From an uncultured Oscillospiraceae bacterium (GTDB lineage: Bacteria > Bacillota > Clostridia > Oscillospirales > Oscillospiraceae), in the NCBI GenBank assembly GCA_910588495.1, contig CAJUPU010000020.1, positions 1-57,388 of the forward strand: a DNA stretch of 57,388 nucleotides, written 5' to 3'. The notes under the pieces were generated by a model. It saw nothing but the letters and a program-made list of their open reading frames with translations, made no database searches and was not told where the DNA came from. Position 1 is the first letter of the stretch. Each line of letters opens with the position of its first letter. The position numbers were made by a program, and so were the translations under genes. This document shows positions 1-6,546 of this stretch, piece after piece.

Positions 1-827
1 CAGGTGGGGCAGCCCGCGCCGCCGCACTTGTGGCACTGCACGTCCATCTCGCAGGAGGGCTCGGTGAAGGGGAAGTGATGGGGGCGGAACCGGGTGACGG
101 TGCCCTTGCCGAACAGCTCCTCGGCCAGCAGGTTCAGGGTGCCCTTCAGGTCGGCCATGGTGACGTGCTTGTCGATGACCATGCCCTCCACCTGGTGGAA
201 CATGGGGGAGTGGGTGGCGTCCACCTCGTCCTTGCGGTACACCCGGCCGGGGGCGATGATGCGGATGGGCAGCTCCATGGAGTCCATGGCCCGCACCTGC
301 ATGGGGGAGGTCTGGGAGCGGAGCATCACCCGGCTGTCCTCGTCGAAATAGAAGGTGTCCGACCAGTCCCGGCTGGGATGGCCCTCCTCGGCGTTGAGCC
401 GGTCGAAGTTCAGCTGGGCCAGCTCGATCTCGGGGCCGTCCAGCACGGTGAAGCCCATGCCGATGAAGATCTCCTTGATCTCGTCCAGGGCGGTGTTCAT
501 GGGGTGGCGGCGGCCCAGCCGCACCTGCCTGCCGGGGATGGTCACGTCCACGGTCTCCGCCTTCAGCTTGGCGGACAGGGCGGCGGCCTCCATCTTCCGG
601 GCGGCGGCGTCCAAAGCGCCCTCCAAGGCGGCGCGGACCTCGTTGGCCAGCTGGCCCATGGCGGGGCGCTCCTCGGCGGACAGTTTGCCCATCTGCTTCA
701 AGACCGCCGTCAGCTCCCCCTTCTTGCCCAGGTATCTCACCCGCAGCTCGTCCAGGGCGGCGGCGTCGCGGACGTTCTCGAAGGCGGAGAGCGCCTCGGC
801 GCGGATCTTTGCTAATTGTTCTTTCAT
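1..827 (-). CDS. pheS: Phenylalanine--tRNA ligase alpha subunit (3' end cut by window edge)
   Basis: Charges tRNA-Phe with phenylalanine as part of the cytoplasmic PheS2-PheT2 complex. The first 275 codons are visible, starting MKEQLAKIRAEAL with the N-terminal coiled-coil tRNA-binding arm, followed by the class II catalytic core (DGPEIELAQLNFD, HPSRDWSDTFYF, LLRSQTSPMQVR-like MLRSQTSPMQVR, FHQVEG, FRPHHFPFTEPS). PheS is normally about 340 residues, so roughly 65 are missing beyond base 1. The ATG at 827 follows AAGGAG. It lies 35 nt downstream of the DUF2500 gene with no terminator between, so both are probably transcribed from the T-box leader at 1235-1463. pheT is expected just outside the window. 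The identification is secure. Confidence 0.96.
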   Translation of the reverse strand, partial: MKEQLAKIRAEALSAFENVRDAAALDELRVRYLGKKGELTAVLKQMGKLSAEERPAMGQLANEVRAALEGALDAAARKMEAAALSAKLKAETVDVTIPGRQVRLGRRHPMNTALDEIKEIFIGMGFTVLDGPEIELAQLNFDRLNAEEGHPSRDWSDTFYFDEDSRVMLRSQTSPMQVRAMDSMELPIRIIAPGRVYRKDEVDATHSPMFHQVEGMVIDKHVTMADLKGTLNLLAEELFGKGTVTRFRPHHFPFTEPSCEMDVQCHKCGGAGCPT

Positions 828-862
828 GGCATAAACTCCTTACTCATATGGATATCGTATGG

Positions 863-1213
863 TCAATACCGGCGCTCGAAGCCCAGATACCGGGTGCCCT
901 GGAAGGTGAGCCGTCCCCGGTCGCCCTCCGCCAGCATCCCGTACTCCGGGCCGGTGACGGGCAGCTCCATCCGGTCGCCGCTGTCCACCTGGAAGGTGAC
1001 ATAGTGCCGGGTGGAGGCGTGGGTGTTCTCACCCCCGCCGTGGACGCTGGTGCGCTTGGTCACCACCTCCGCCTCCACCGTGAGCCGGGGGGAGGCGTTG
1101 TTTTGAGACCACTGGCGGACGCCGGACACGACCGCCCACACAAAAAAGGCGATGAACAGGAGAAAGATCGACAAGAACATCACGGGGAACAGAGTATCCA
1201 TCAGGTCAAACAT
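863..1213 (-). CDS. DUF2500 family membrane protein
   Basis: A 116-residue protein with one N-terminal transmembrane segment (about residues 7-29, PVMFLSIFLLFIAFFVWAVV) followed by a small soluble beta-rich domain. That domain carries the DUF2500 hallmarks VVTKRTSVHGG, YVTFQVDSGDRMEL and GPEYGMLAEGDRGRLTFQGT. The ATG at 1213 follows GAGAGGG. The frame stays open upstream, but that part is the T-box terminator region and is not coding. The function of DUF2500 is unknown. The gene lies between the T-box leader and pheS, so it should be induced with pheS when phenylalanine is short. The family call is confident; a role in phenylalanine physiology would be inference only. Confidence 0.85.
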   Translation of the reverse strand: MFDLMDTLFPVMFLSIFLLFIAFFVWAVVSGVRQWSQNNASPRLTVEAEVVTKRTSVHGGGENTHASTRHYVTFQVDSGDRMELPVTGPEYGMLAEGDRGRLTFQGTRYLGFERRY

Positions 1214-1234
1214 GGCGTCCCTCTCTTTCTGAAT

Positions 1235-1463
1235 AAAAAAGCCCTTCCCCCCAGAAGCTGGGACGAAAGGCAAACCTCCCGCGGTACCACCCGCATTCGC
1301 ACGTGTCGTGCGCACTCAAGGCCCTGTAACGGCGGCCAGCCGTCCCGCTCTCGCGGGCCGCTCCCGGGCGAACGAGCGGCACATACCGGGGCGGCTCTCA
1401 GCCAATGACCGCCCCTCTCTTAGGCACGCAGACCCGCTATCTTCCCGTTCCTCGCATTTCGCT
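1235..1463 (-). promoter_or_regulatory. T-box riboswitch leader, probable tRNA-Phe specificity
   Basis: Read on the minus strand, the leader contains the T-box antiterminator consensus GGGTGGTACCGCGGG (1292-1278). A terminator hairpin follows, GCCTTTCGTCCC pairing with GGGGGGAAGGGC across 1271-1241, then six T (1240-1235). Upstream, Stem I can be folded: CGGG/CCCG at the base, then AGCGG pairing with CCGCT, then GCGTGCC pairing with GGTATGT. The internal loop between the two lower helices holds UUC at 1372-1370, a Phe codon in the specifier position. Uncharged tRNA-Phe would pair with UUC and with the T-box bulge and allow read-through into DUF2500 and pheS. The T-box is certain. The specifier assignment comes from my own hand folding. 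Confidence 0.9.
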
Positions 1464-1469
1464 TTTTCT

Positions 1470-1498
1470 TTTATATCATGATCGTGGCCGAAATGCAA
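1470..1498 (-). promoter_or_regulatory. Promoter of the T-box/DUF2500/pheS transcript
   Basis: On the minus strand TTGCAT (1498-1493), a 17-nt spacer, then TATAAA (1475-1470), a good housekeeping sigma match. It places the transcript start near 1463, just ahead of Stem I of the T-box. Confidence 0.65.
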
Positions 1499-1571
1499 GG
1501 GGGAAAACACTGGACGGCGTAGTTTTCTCCCCGCTGGAGGCGGGGAGATCTCTGTTCGAACTATTATGTGG

Positions 1572-1600
1572 TTGAAATGCCGGGGGAAAGACCGTATAAT
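1572..1600 (+). promoter_or_regulatory. Promoter for the nnr-lipoprotein-alr operon
   Basis: TTGAAA (1572-1577), 17-nt spacer, TATAAT (1595-1600). It lies 165 nt ahead of the NAD(P)HX repair gene, on the opposite strand to the pheS promoter, so the two operons are divergent. I see nothing else convincing in 1601-1765. Confidence 0.65.
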
Positions 1601-1765
1601 AGAGGAAAAAGGAGAGAGGGGGCCGGGATAGAGCTGCGCTCCCCCGGCTGGCGCCGTACCGCACAGCGATGCGCTTTTTGTAGATGCGCAAAACGGCGGC
1701 GGGGCGGGTTGGGCCCCGTCCTGATGAAGAGGGACCGCGGAGCGCCCTGAAAAGGAGGAACTGTC

Positions 1766-3343
1766 ATGGACCTTTACACCGCCGAGCAGATGCGGGAGAT
1801 CGACCGCAAGGCCATCGAGGAGCGGGGGATCCCCTCCGTGGAGCTGATGGAGAACGCCGCCCGGGCCCTGGTGGAGGAGGTGCGCGCCCTGCCCATCCCC
1901 GGCCCCGGGTTCCAGGACGGCCCCACCGCCTGGTTCACCGCCGACGGCCACATGCCCAGCGCCGAGGAGCAGGCGGAGTTCTGGGCCATGCGGCAGCGGT
2001 CTGTGCTGGTGCTGTGCGGCCCCGGCAACAACGGCGGGGACGGGGTGGCCGCCGCCCGGATGCTGCTGGAGGCGGGCTGGCGGGTGCGGTGCGCGCTGGT
2101 GGGCCCCCGGGAGAAGATGACGGAGGACTGCCTGGAGATGGAGCGCTGCCTGATTTCCGCCGGGGGCTTTTTGGAGGACTTCAACCCGGAGGACCGGGGG
2201 CGCTATGTGGGCTACGATGTGGCGGTGGACGCTTTGTTCGGGGTGGGGCTGAACAGCGAGCTGCGCCCCGATGCCGCCACGGCGGTGCGGCGGATGGCCA
2301 CCTGCGGCTGGGTGGTGTCCGCCGACGTGCCCAGCGGGATCCACGCCGACACCGGCGGCGTGATGGGCATGGCGGTGCGGGCGGACGTCACCGTCACCTT
2401 TTCCCGGGGAAAGCCGGGGCTGTACGTGGGCAAGGGGGCGGTGTACAGCGGCCGGGTGGTGGTGGCGGACATCGGCATACCCCAGGAGCTGTGGCCGGAG
2501 GACCAGTGCCGGACCAGGCTGATGGAACGGGAGGACCTGTGCATCCCCCGGCGGCCCGCGGACGCCCACAAGGGGGACTTCGGAAAGCTGTTTATCCTGG
2601 CCGGCAGCCGGGGGTACACCGGCGCGCCCTGCCTGGCCGCGAAGGCGGCGGTCCGGGGGGGCGCGGGGCTGGTGACCCTGGCGGTCCCAGAGGACATCTA
2701 CCCCATCGCGGCGGCCAAGTGCTGTGACGAGGCCATGGTGTGGCCCCTGCCCGGGGAGGACGGGGCCGTGGTGGAGCGGGCCGGGGGCTGCAACGCCGCC
2801 GTGATCGGCCCCGGCCTGGGCCGGGGGGAGCGGGCGGAACGGCTGGTCCTCACCTTGCTGAGGGAGTTGAGCTGTCCCATCGTGCTGGACGCGGACGGTC
2901 TAAATATCATTTCCAGGCATATAGATGTGTTGGACGAGCGGGAGGGGCTCACCATCCTCACCCCCCACGACGGGGAGTTCGCCCGCCTCACCGGGCGGGA
3001 GCTGCCCATCCGGGACCGGCTGGGCGCGGCCCGGGCCTTTGCCCAGGCGCACCACTGCGTGATGGTGCTCAAGGGCCACCGCACCATCACCGCCCACTGG
3101 TCCGGGGCGTGCGCCGTCAACCCCACCGGCAACCCCGGCATGGCCAAGGGGGGCAGCGGCGACGCCCTGGCGGGGCTGATGGGGGCGCTGCTGGCCCGCC
3201 GGGGCGAGCCGGACGAGGCGGCGCAGGCGGTGTGGCTCCACGGCCGGGCGGGGGACCTGGCGGCGGAGGACAAGGGCGAGCACGGCATGACCCCCACCGA
3301 CCTGATCGAGCAGATACCCTACGCGATGAAAGAGCTGATCTGA
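1766..3343 (+). CDS. nnr: Bifunctional NAD(P)H-hydrate epimerase / ADP-dependent NAD(P)H-hydrate dehydratase
   Basis: Repairs NADHX and NADPHX, the hydrated damaged nicotinamide cofactors: an N-terminal epimerase interconverts R and S forms, and a C-terminal ADP-dependent dehydratase restores NAD(P)H. The 525-residue protein begins MDLYTAEQMREIDRKAIEERG, with GPGNNGGDGVAAARML around residue 87 (YjeF N-terminal signature). The dehydratase half starts near residue 265 with HKGDFGKLFILAGS and ends with NPTGNPGMAKGGSGD (about 451-465), the ATP/ADP and catalytic Asp signature. A segment of about 30 residues before VLVLCGPGNNGG seems longer than in typical epimerases. AAAAGGAGGAA precedes the ATG. 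It lies 18 nt ahead of the lipoprotein gene. Confidence 0.95.
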   Translation: MDLYTAEQMREIDRKAIEERGIPSVELMENAARALVEEVRALPIPGPGFQDGPTAWFTADGHMPSAEEQAEFWAMRQRSVLVLCGPGNNGGDGVAAARMLLEAGWRVRCALVGPREKMTEDCLEMERCLISAGGFLEDFNPEDRGRYVGYDVAVDALFGVGLNSELRPDAATAVRRMATCGWVVSADVPSGIHADTGGVMGMAVRADVTVTFSRGKPGLYVGKGAVYSGRVVVADIGIPQELWPEDQCRTRLMEREDLCIPRRPADAHKGDFGKLFILAGSRGYTGAPCLAAKAAVRGGAGLVTLAVPEDIYPIAAAKCCDEAMVWPLPGEDGAVVERAGGCNAAVIGPGLGRGERAERLVLTLLRELSCPIVLDADGLNIISRHIDVLDEREGLTILTPHDGEFARLTGRELPIRDRLGAARAFAQAHHCVMVLKGHRTITAHWSGACAVNPTGNPGMAKGGSGDALAGLMGALLARRGEPDEAAQAVWLHGRAGDLAAEDKGEHGMTPTDLIEQIPYAMKELI

Positions 3344-3361
3344 ACAAGGAGTGATCGAGGC

Positions 3362-4006
3362 GTGCGCAGGCTGACCGCTTGTGTACTGATGATGACCCTG
3401 CTGCTGTCCGGCTGCAAGGCCGGAAGCGGCGGGGAGGCCCCGGAGGAGGCGGCGCTGGCCCTTCGGGAGAGATACCAGGCCCTGGCGGGCTGGTCCGCCG
3501 CGGTGGACATCTCGGTGTGCTACACCGAGACGGTGTACGATTTCACGCTGGAGGCCCAGTGGCGGCGGAAAGGGGAGACTGTGCTCACCGTCGCCGCCCC
3601 GGAGGAGGTGGCGGGCATCACCGCCCGGGTCGCCCAGGGGGAGACGGTGCTGGAGTACGACGGCGCGGGGCTGTCCCTGGGGCTGCTGGACGAGTCCGGG
3701 CTCACCCCGGTGTCCGCCGTCACCGCCTGCATGGAGCAGATCGAGACGGGCTGGATGGCCAGGTGCGCCTGGGCGGGGGAGAACGGGGAATTCCTGCAGA
3801 TCTCCTTCCGGGACCCGGAGAGGGAGGCCGGCACCGGCACCCAGTTCCTGCTCACCTTCGACCGGGCCAGCCAGGCCCTGCTGTCCGCCGAGGTGAGCGT
3901 GGAGGGCGTCACGGTGCTGACGGCGGGCTTCCGCGATTTTACAACGGAGAGGATGACCTCAAATGATACGGGAGATGACGCGGGAGACCGCGCGGACCTG
4001 GGCTGA
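3362..4006 (+). CDS. Putative lipoprotein of unknown function
   Basis: A 214-residue protein with a short signal peptide and lipobox LLLSGC (Cys near residue 18), so it is probably anchored to the outer face of the membrane. The rest is a compact beta-strand-rich domain (ISVCYTETVYDFTLEAQWRR, TVLEYDGAGLSLG) reminiscent of LolA/LppX-type folds, but I cannot name a family. It starts with GTG at 3362 behind AAGGAG. The 3' end overlaps the alr start by 44 nt in another frame, so the two are translationally linked. The position between nnr and alr suggests a cell-envelope role, which is inference. Confidence 0.75.
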   Translation: MRRLTACVLMMTLLLSGCKAGSGGEAPEEAALALRERYQALAGWSAAVDISVCYTETVYDFTLEAQWRRKGETVLTVAAPEEVAGITARVAQGETVLEYDGAGLSLGLLDESGLTPVSAVTACMEQIETGWMARCAWAGENGEFLQISFRDPEREAGTGTQFLLTFDRASQALLSAEVSVEGVTVLTAGFRDFTTERMTSNDTGDDAGDRADLG

Positions 4007-5108
4007 GATCGGCCTGGAAGATCTGGAGCACAACTACCGGGCCCTGCGCACCTGCGCCCCGGACAGCAAATTTCTGGCCACGGTGAAGGCCAATGCCTAC
4101 GGCCACGGGGCGGTCCCCGTGGCGCGGGCGCTGGAGGGGGAGCTGGGAGTGGACCAGCTGGCGGTGGCCTGCCTGGAGGAGGCGGCGGCGCTGCGCAAGG
4201 CGGGCATCACCGCCCCCATCCTCATTCTGGGCCATACCCAGCCGGAATTCGCCGCCGACGTGGTGGAGCTGGGCCTGACCCAGACCGTGTTCACCCCGGA
4301 GCTGGCCAGGGCCCTGTCCGAGGCCGCCGGGGCGGCGGGGAGGCGGGCCAAGATCCACATCAAGGTGGACACCGGTATGAGCCGCCTGGGGGCGCTGGCC
4401 CACGAGCCGGAGCGGGCCGCCCGGGAGATCGACGCCCTGTGCGCCCTGCCCCACCTGAAGCCGGAGGGCATCTTCACCCACTTCGCCGACGCCGACGGGG
4501 ACGAGGAGTACACCATGCTCCAGTTCACCCGGTTTCTGGACGTGCTGGCCCAGCTGGAGGAAGCATACGGCCGGACTTTTGAGATCCGCCATTGCGCCGC
4601 CAGCGCCGCCGTGTTAAAATACCCTTGCACCCACCTGGACATGGTCCGCCCCGGCATCGCCCTCTACGGCCATTACCCGGACCCCTCCTGCCAGGGGCTG
4701 GACGGCCCGGGGCTCAAGCCGGTGATGTCGCTGTACAGCCGGGTGGCGGCGGTGCGGGACTTCCCCGGCGATACCCCGGTGAGCTATGGCTGCACCGCCA
4801 GCCTGGGCGGGGACGGCGGGCGGCTGGCGGTGCTCCCCATCGGCTACGCCGACGGATTCCACCGGGCGCTGTCCAACGAGAGCGGCGTGTGGCTGGAGGG
4901 GGAGTGCCGGCAGATCGTGGGCCGGGTGTGCATGGACATGTGCATGGTGGGCCTGCCCCCGTCCAGCGGCGTGCGGCCCGGCGACGTGGCCGAGATCTTC
5001 GGGGAGCACCTTCCCATCGAATGGCACGCCCGCGCGGCGGGCACGATCCAGTACGAGCTGTTGTGCGCGGTGTCGCCGCGAGTGCCAAGGCTCTACACAG
5101 GCGCATAG
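3963..5108 (+). CDS. alr: Alanine racemase
   Basis: PLP-dependent enzyme making D-alanine for peptidoglycan. The 381-residue product has the PLP lysine Lys42 in FLATVKANAYGHGAVP, the conserved KVDTGMSRLG segment, and the catalytic tyrosine Tyr275 in PVSYGCTASL. Also present are LPIGYADGFHR and GRVCMDMCMV of the C-terminal beta domain. The length is normal. The ATG lies inside the end of the lipoprotein gene, with GGAGAGG just upstream. An alr followed by a mazF-type gene is a widespread Firmicutes order, which supports the assignment. Confidence 0.96.
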   Translation: MIREMTRETARTWAEIGLEDLEHNYRALRTCAPDSKFLATVKANAYGHGAVPVARALEGELGVDQLAVACLEEAAALRKAGITAPILILGHTQPEFAADVVELGLTQTVFTPELARALSEAAGAAGRRAKIHIKVDTGMSRLGALAHEPERAAREIDALCALPHLKPEGIFTHFADADGDEEYTMLQFTRFLDVLAQLEEAYGRTFEIRHCAASAAVLKYPCTHLDMVRPGIALYGHYPDPSCQGLDGPGLKPVMSLYSRVAAVRDFPGDTPVSYGCTASLGGDGGRLAVLPIGYADGFHRALSNESGVWLEGECRQIVGRVCMDMCMVGLPPSSGVRPGDVAEIFGEHLPIEWHARAAGTIQYELLCAVSPRVPRLYTGA

Positions 5109-5150
5109 GATAGGCAGGGGACCCGCCGGCGGAACGGCCGGCGGCGAGCC

Positions 5151-5191
5151 GCGGCGGCTTTTCGGGCGGGACCCGGTATAAAAGCCGCCGC
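5151..5191 (+). terminator. Perfect 12-bp hairpin between alr and mazF
   Basis: GCGGCGGCTTTT (5151-5162) pairs exactly with AAAAGCCGCCGC (5180-5191). No T-run follows, so it may act as a partial terminator or mRNA stabiliser rather than a full stop. Confidence 0.5.
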
Positions 5192-5264
5192 CCCGTGGGA
5201 GAATGATAGTACCCGGTCTACATAAGCGTGGCCGGGCACTATATCCGGCGGAGTGTGAGATCCT

Positions 5265-5630
5265 GTGGACAACAGCGTCAAACGCGGCGATATCTTTTAC
5301 GCGGACCTAAGCCCGGTGGTGGGCAGTGAGCAGGGCGGCGTCCGCCCGGTGCTCATCGTCCAGAACGACACCGGCAACAAGCACAGCCCCACGGTGATCG
5401 CGGCGGCGATCACCTCCCAGACGGGGAAGGCCCGTCTGCCCACCCACATCACCCTGGCCTCCCACAGCTGCGGCCTGCCTAAGGACTCGGTGGTCCTGCT
5501 GGAGCAGATCCGCACCCTGGACAAAAAGCGCCTGCGGGAGCACATGGGCCGGGTGGACGACCACGTCATGAAGCGGGTGGACAGCGCCATCGCCGTCAGC
5601 TTTGGACTGAGCCCGGAACGGCTGGTCTGA
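5265..5630 (+). CDS. mazF: MazF/EndoA-type mRNA interferase (PemK family)
   Basis: A 121-residue sequence-specific endoribonuclease of the MazF/NdoA type. The family pattern is clear: VKRGDIFYADLSPVVGSEQGGVRPVLIVQND at the N-terminus (RGD.. and G.RP.L..QND motifs), then PTVIAAAITSQ, LPTHITL and DSVVLLEQIRTLDKKRL. The start is GTG at 5265, with only a weak SD. Upstream alr matches the Bacillus ndoA neighbourhood, but no ndoAI/MazE antitoxin frame with a ribosome binding site is visible in the 156 nt between the genes. It may be a solitary toxin, or its antitoxin may be encoded elsewhere. Confidence 0.92.
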   Translation: MDNSVKRGDIFYADLSPVVGSEQGGVRPVLIVQNDTGNKHSPTVIAAAITSQTGKARLPTHITLASHSCGLPKDSVVLLEQIRTLDKKRLREHMGRVDDHVMKRVDSAIAVSFGLSPERLV

Positions 5631-5644
5631 ATTGCAAACAATGA

Positions 5645-5681
5645 GCCTCGTCCCGCCCCAGTGCCTGGGATGGGACGAGGC
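5645..5681 (+). terminator. Hairpin after mazF
   Basis: GCCTCGTCCC (5645-5654) pairs with GGGACGAGGC (5672-5681), 15 nt after the mazF stop. A T-run is missing, so termination strength is uncertain. Confidence 0.5.
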
Positions 5682-5725
5682 CCTGCCACCCGCTCCGGCG
5701 GGACAAGCTTTGAGGAGGTTACATA

Positions 5726-6235
5726 ATGAAAAAATGGAAGATCGCCGCAGCCGCCCTGTGCGTCTGTTTCCTGTTCACCGCGGCCTTTGCCGCCTCCGGC
5801 ACGCCGGGGGGGCAGACCGATCCCCTGGTCACCCTGAGCTACCTCAACGGGAGCTACACCAAACAGGTGAAGGACATGGTGGACCAGACCGTCACCGCCC
5901 GAAAGGCGGAGATGGAGCAGTCGCTGCGAAACATCCTGGCGGGCCAGGGCGGGGGAGGGGCCCCGTCCTCCGGCACGTTCACCGTGGTCACCCTGGCCCA
6001 GGGCCAGTCGCTGGTGGGCGAGGTGGGCTGTGAGGTCATGCTGCGCATCGGCGCCGCCGCCTGTGCCGGGCAGGACAGCGTGGGCCTCATCGACACCACC
6101 GCGGGCTCGGTGCTGGGCGGCGGACAGGCCCTGGCGGTCAACCACCTGTACATGGTCACCATCGGCCCCCGGTCGGTGACGGCCGCGGCTCCCACGGTGA
6201 AGGTGCTGGCCCGGGGGCCCTATTCCATCCAGTGA
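5726..6235 (+). CDS. Secreted protein of unknown function
   Basis: A 169-residue protein with a typical Sec signal peptide (MKKWKIAAAALCVCFLFTAAFAA, cleavage probably after AFA). A helical stretch follows (residues about 45-75, YTKQVKDMVDQTVTARKAEMEQSL), then a Gly-rich linker (GQGGGGAP) and a C-terminal beta-rich domain (TLAQGQSLVGEVGCEVMLRI, VNHLYMVTIGPR, VLARGPYSI). No lipobox and no recognised domain. GAGGAGG precedes the ATG. It appears to be its own unit. It reads as a genuine gene with codon use like its neighbours, but I cannot give a function. Confidence 0.75.
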   Translation: MKKWKIAAAALCVCFLFTAAFAASGTPGGQTDPLVTLSYLNGSYTKQVKDMVDQTVTARKAEMEQSLRNILAGQGGGGAPSSGTFTVVTLAQGQSLVGEVGCEVMLRIGAAACAGQDSVGLIDTTAGSVLGGGQALAVNHLYMVTIGPRSVTAAAPTVKVLARGPYSIQ

Positions 6236-6324
6236 TCGGGCCTGATTACAGATTCATAATTTTTTAACAAAATTTTCGCAAATTATCCCTGGTTTCTTGG
6301 TGGGCTTTGTGGTACACTGACCAT

Positions 6325-6468
6325 GTCAGGAAGGAAAGCCAGACAATGCGCGCGTCTCCTCTCTCTTTTGACCGGGGCTGCTCCGGCCCGCCGCCGGAGC
6401 CCCCCGGACCAACTCTTTCGAAGCCTTGAGATGGCTCCGTTCCGCCGCCCGCGAGGGCGGCGTTTTTT
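6325..6468 (+). ncRNA. Candidate 6S-like structured RNA
   Basis: The 311-nt gap before gltX has no coding sequence but folds well. An apical stem pairs CCGGGG-CT-GCTCCGG (6372-6386) with CCGGAGC-C-CCCCGG (6394-6407). A basal stem pairs GGAAGGA-AAGCCA (from 6329) with TGGCTCCGTTCC (6432-6443). Between them is a large open bubble, which includes CGAAGCCTTGAG (6419-6430). This rod-with-central-bubble layout and the GAAGCCTT box resemble 6S RNA. The transcript would start after TACACT (6313-6318) and end at the terminator at 6443-6468. Family membership is inference. Confidence 0.45.
6443..6468 (+). terminator. Rho-independent terminator of the candidate RNA
   Basis: CGCCGCCC (6443-6450), loop GCGA, GGGCGGCG (6455-6462), then TTTTTT. 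A textbook terminator with no open frame in front of it, which supports an independent non-coding transcript. Confidence 0.8.
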
Positions 6469-6483
6469 GTGCCCGCCTCCCCC

Positions 6484-6512
6484 TTGAAAAAATGCACTTG
6501 ACCTTATATAAT
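6484..6512 (+). promoter_or_regulatory. gltX promoter
   Basis: TTGAAA (6484-6489), 17-nt spacer, TATAAT (6507-6512), 35 nt before the gltX start codon. Confidence 0.7.
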
Positions 6513-6546
6513 AGGGGCGATACGACTAGATTTGGAGGTCATCGCC

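Noticed and set aside
1316..2569. Minus-strand frame through the T-box and NAD(P)HX repair gene
   Set aside because: It crosses a riboswitch and a promoter and is antisense to a clear enzyme gene.
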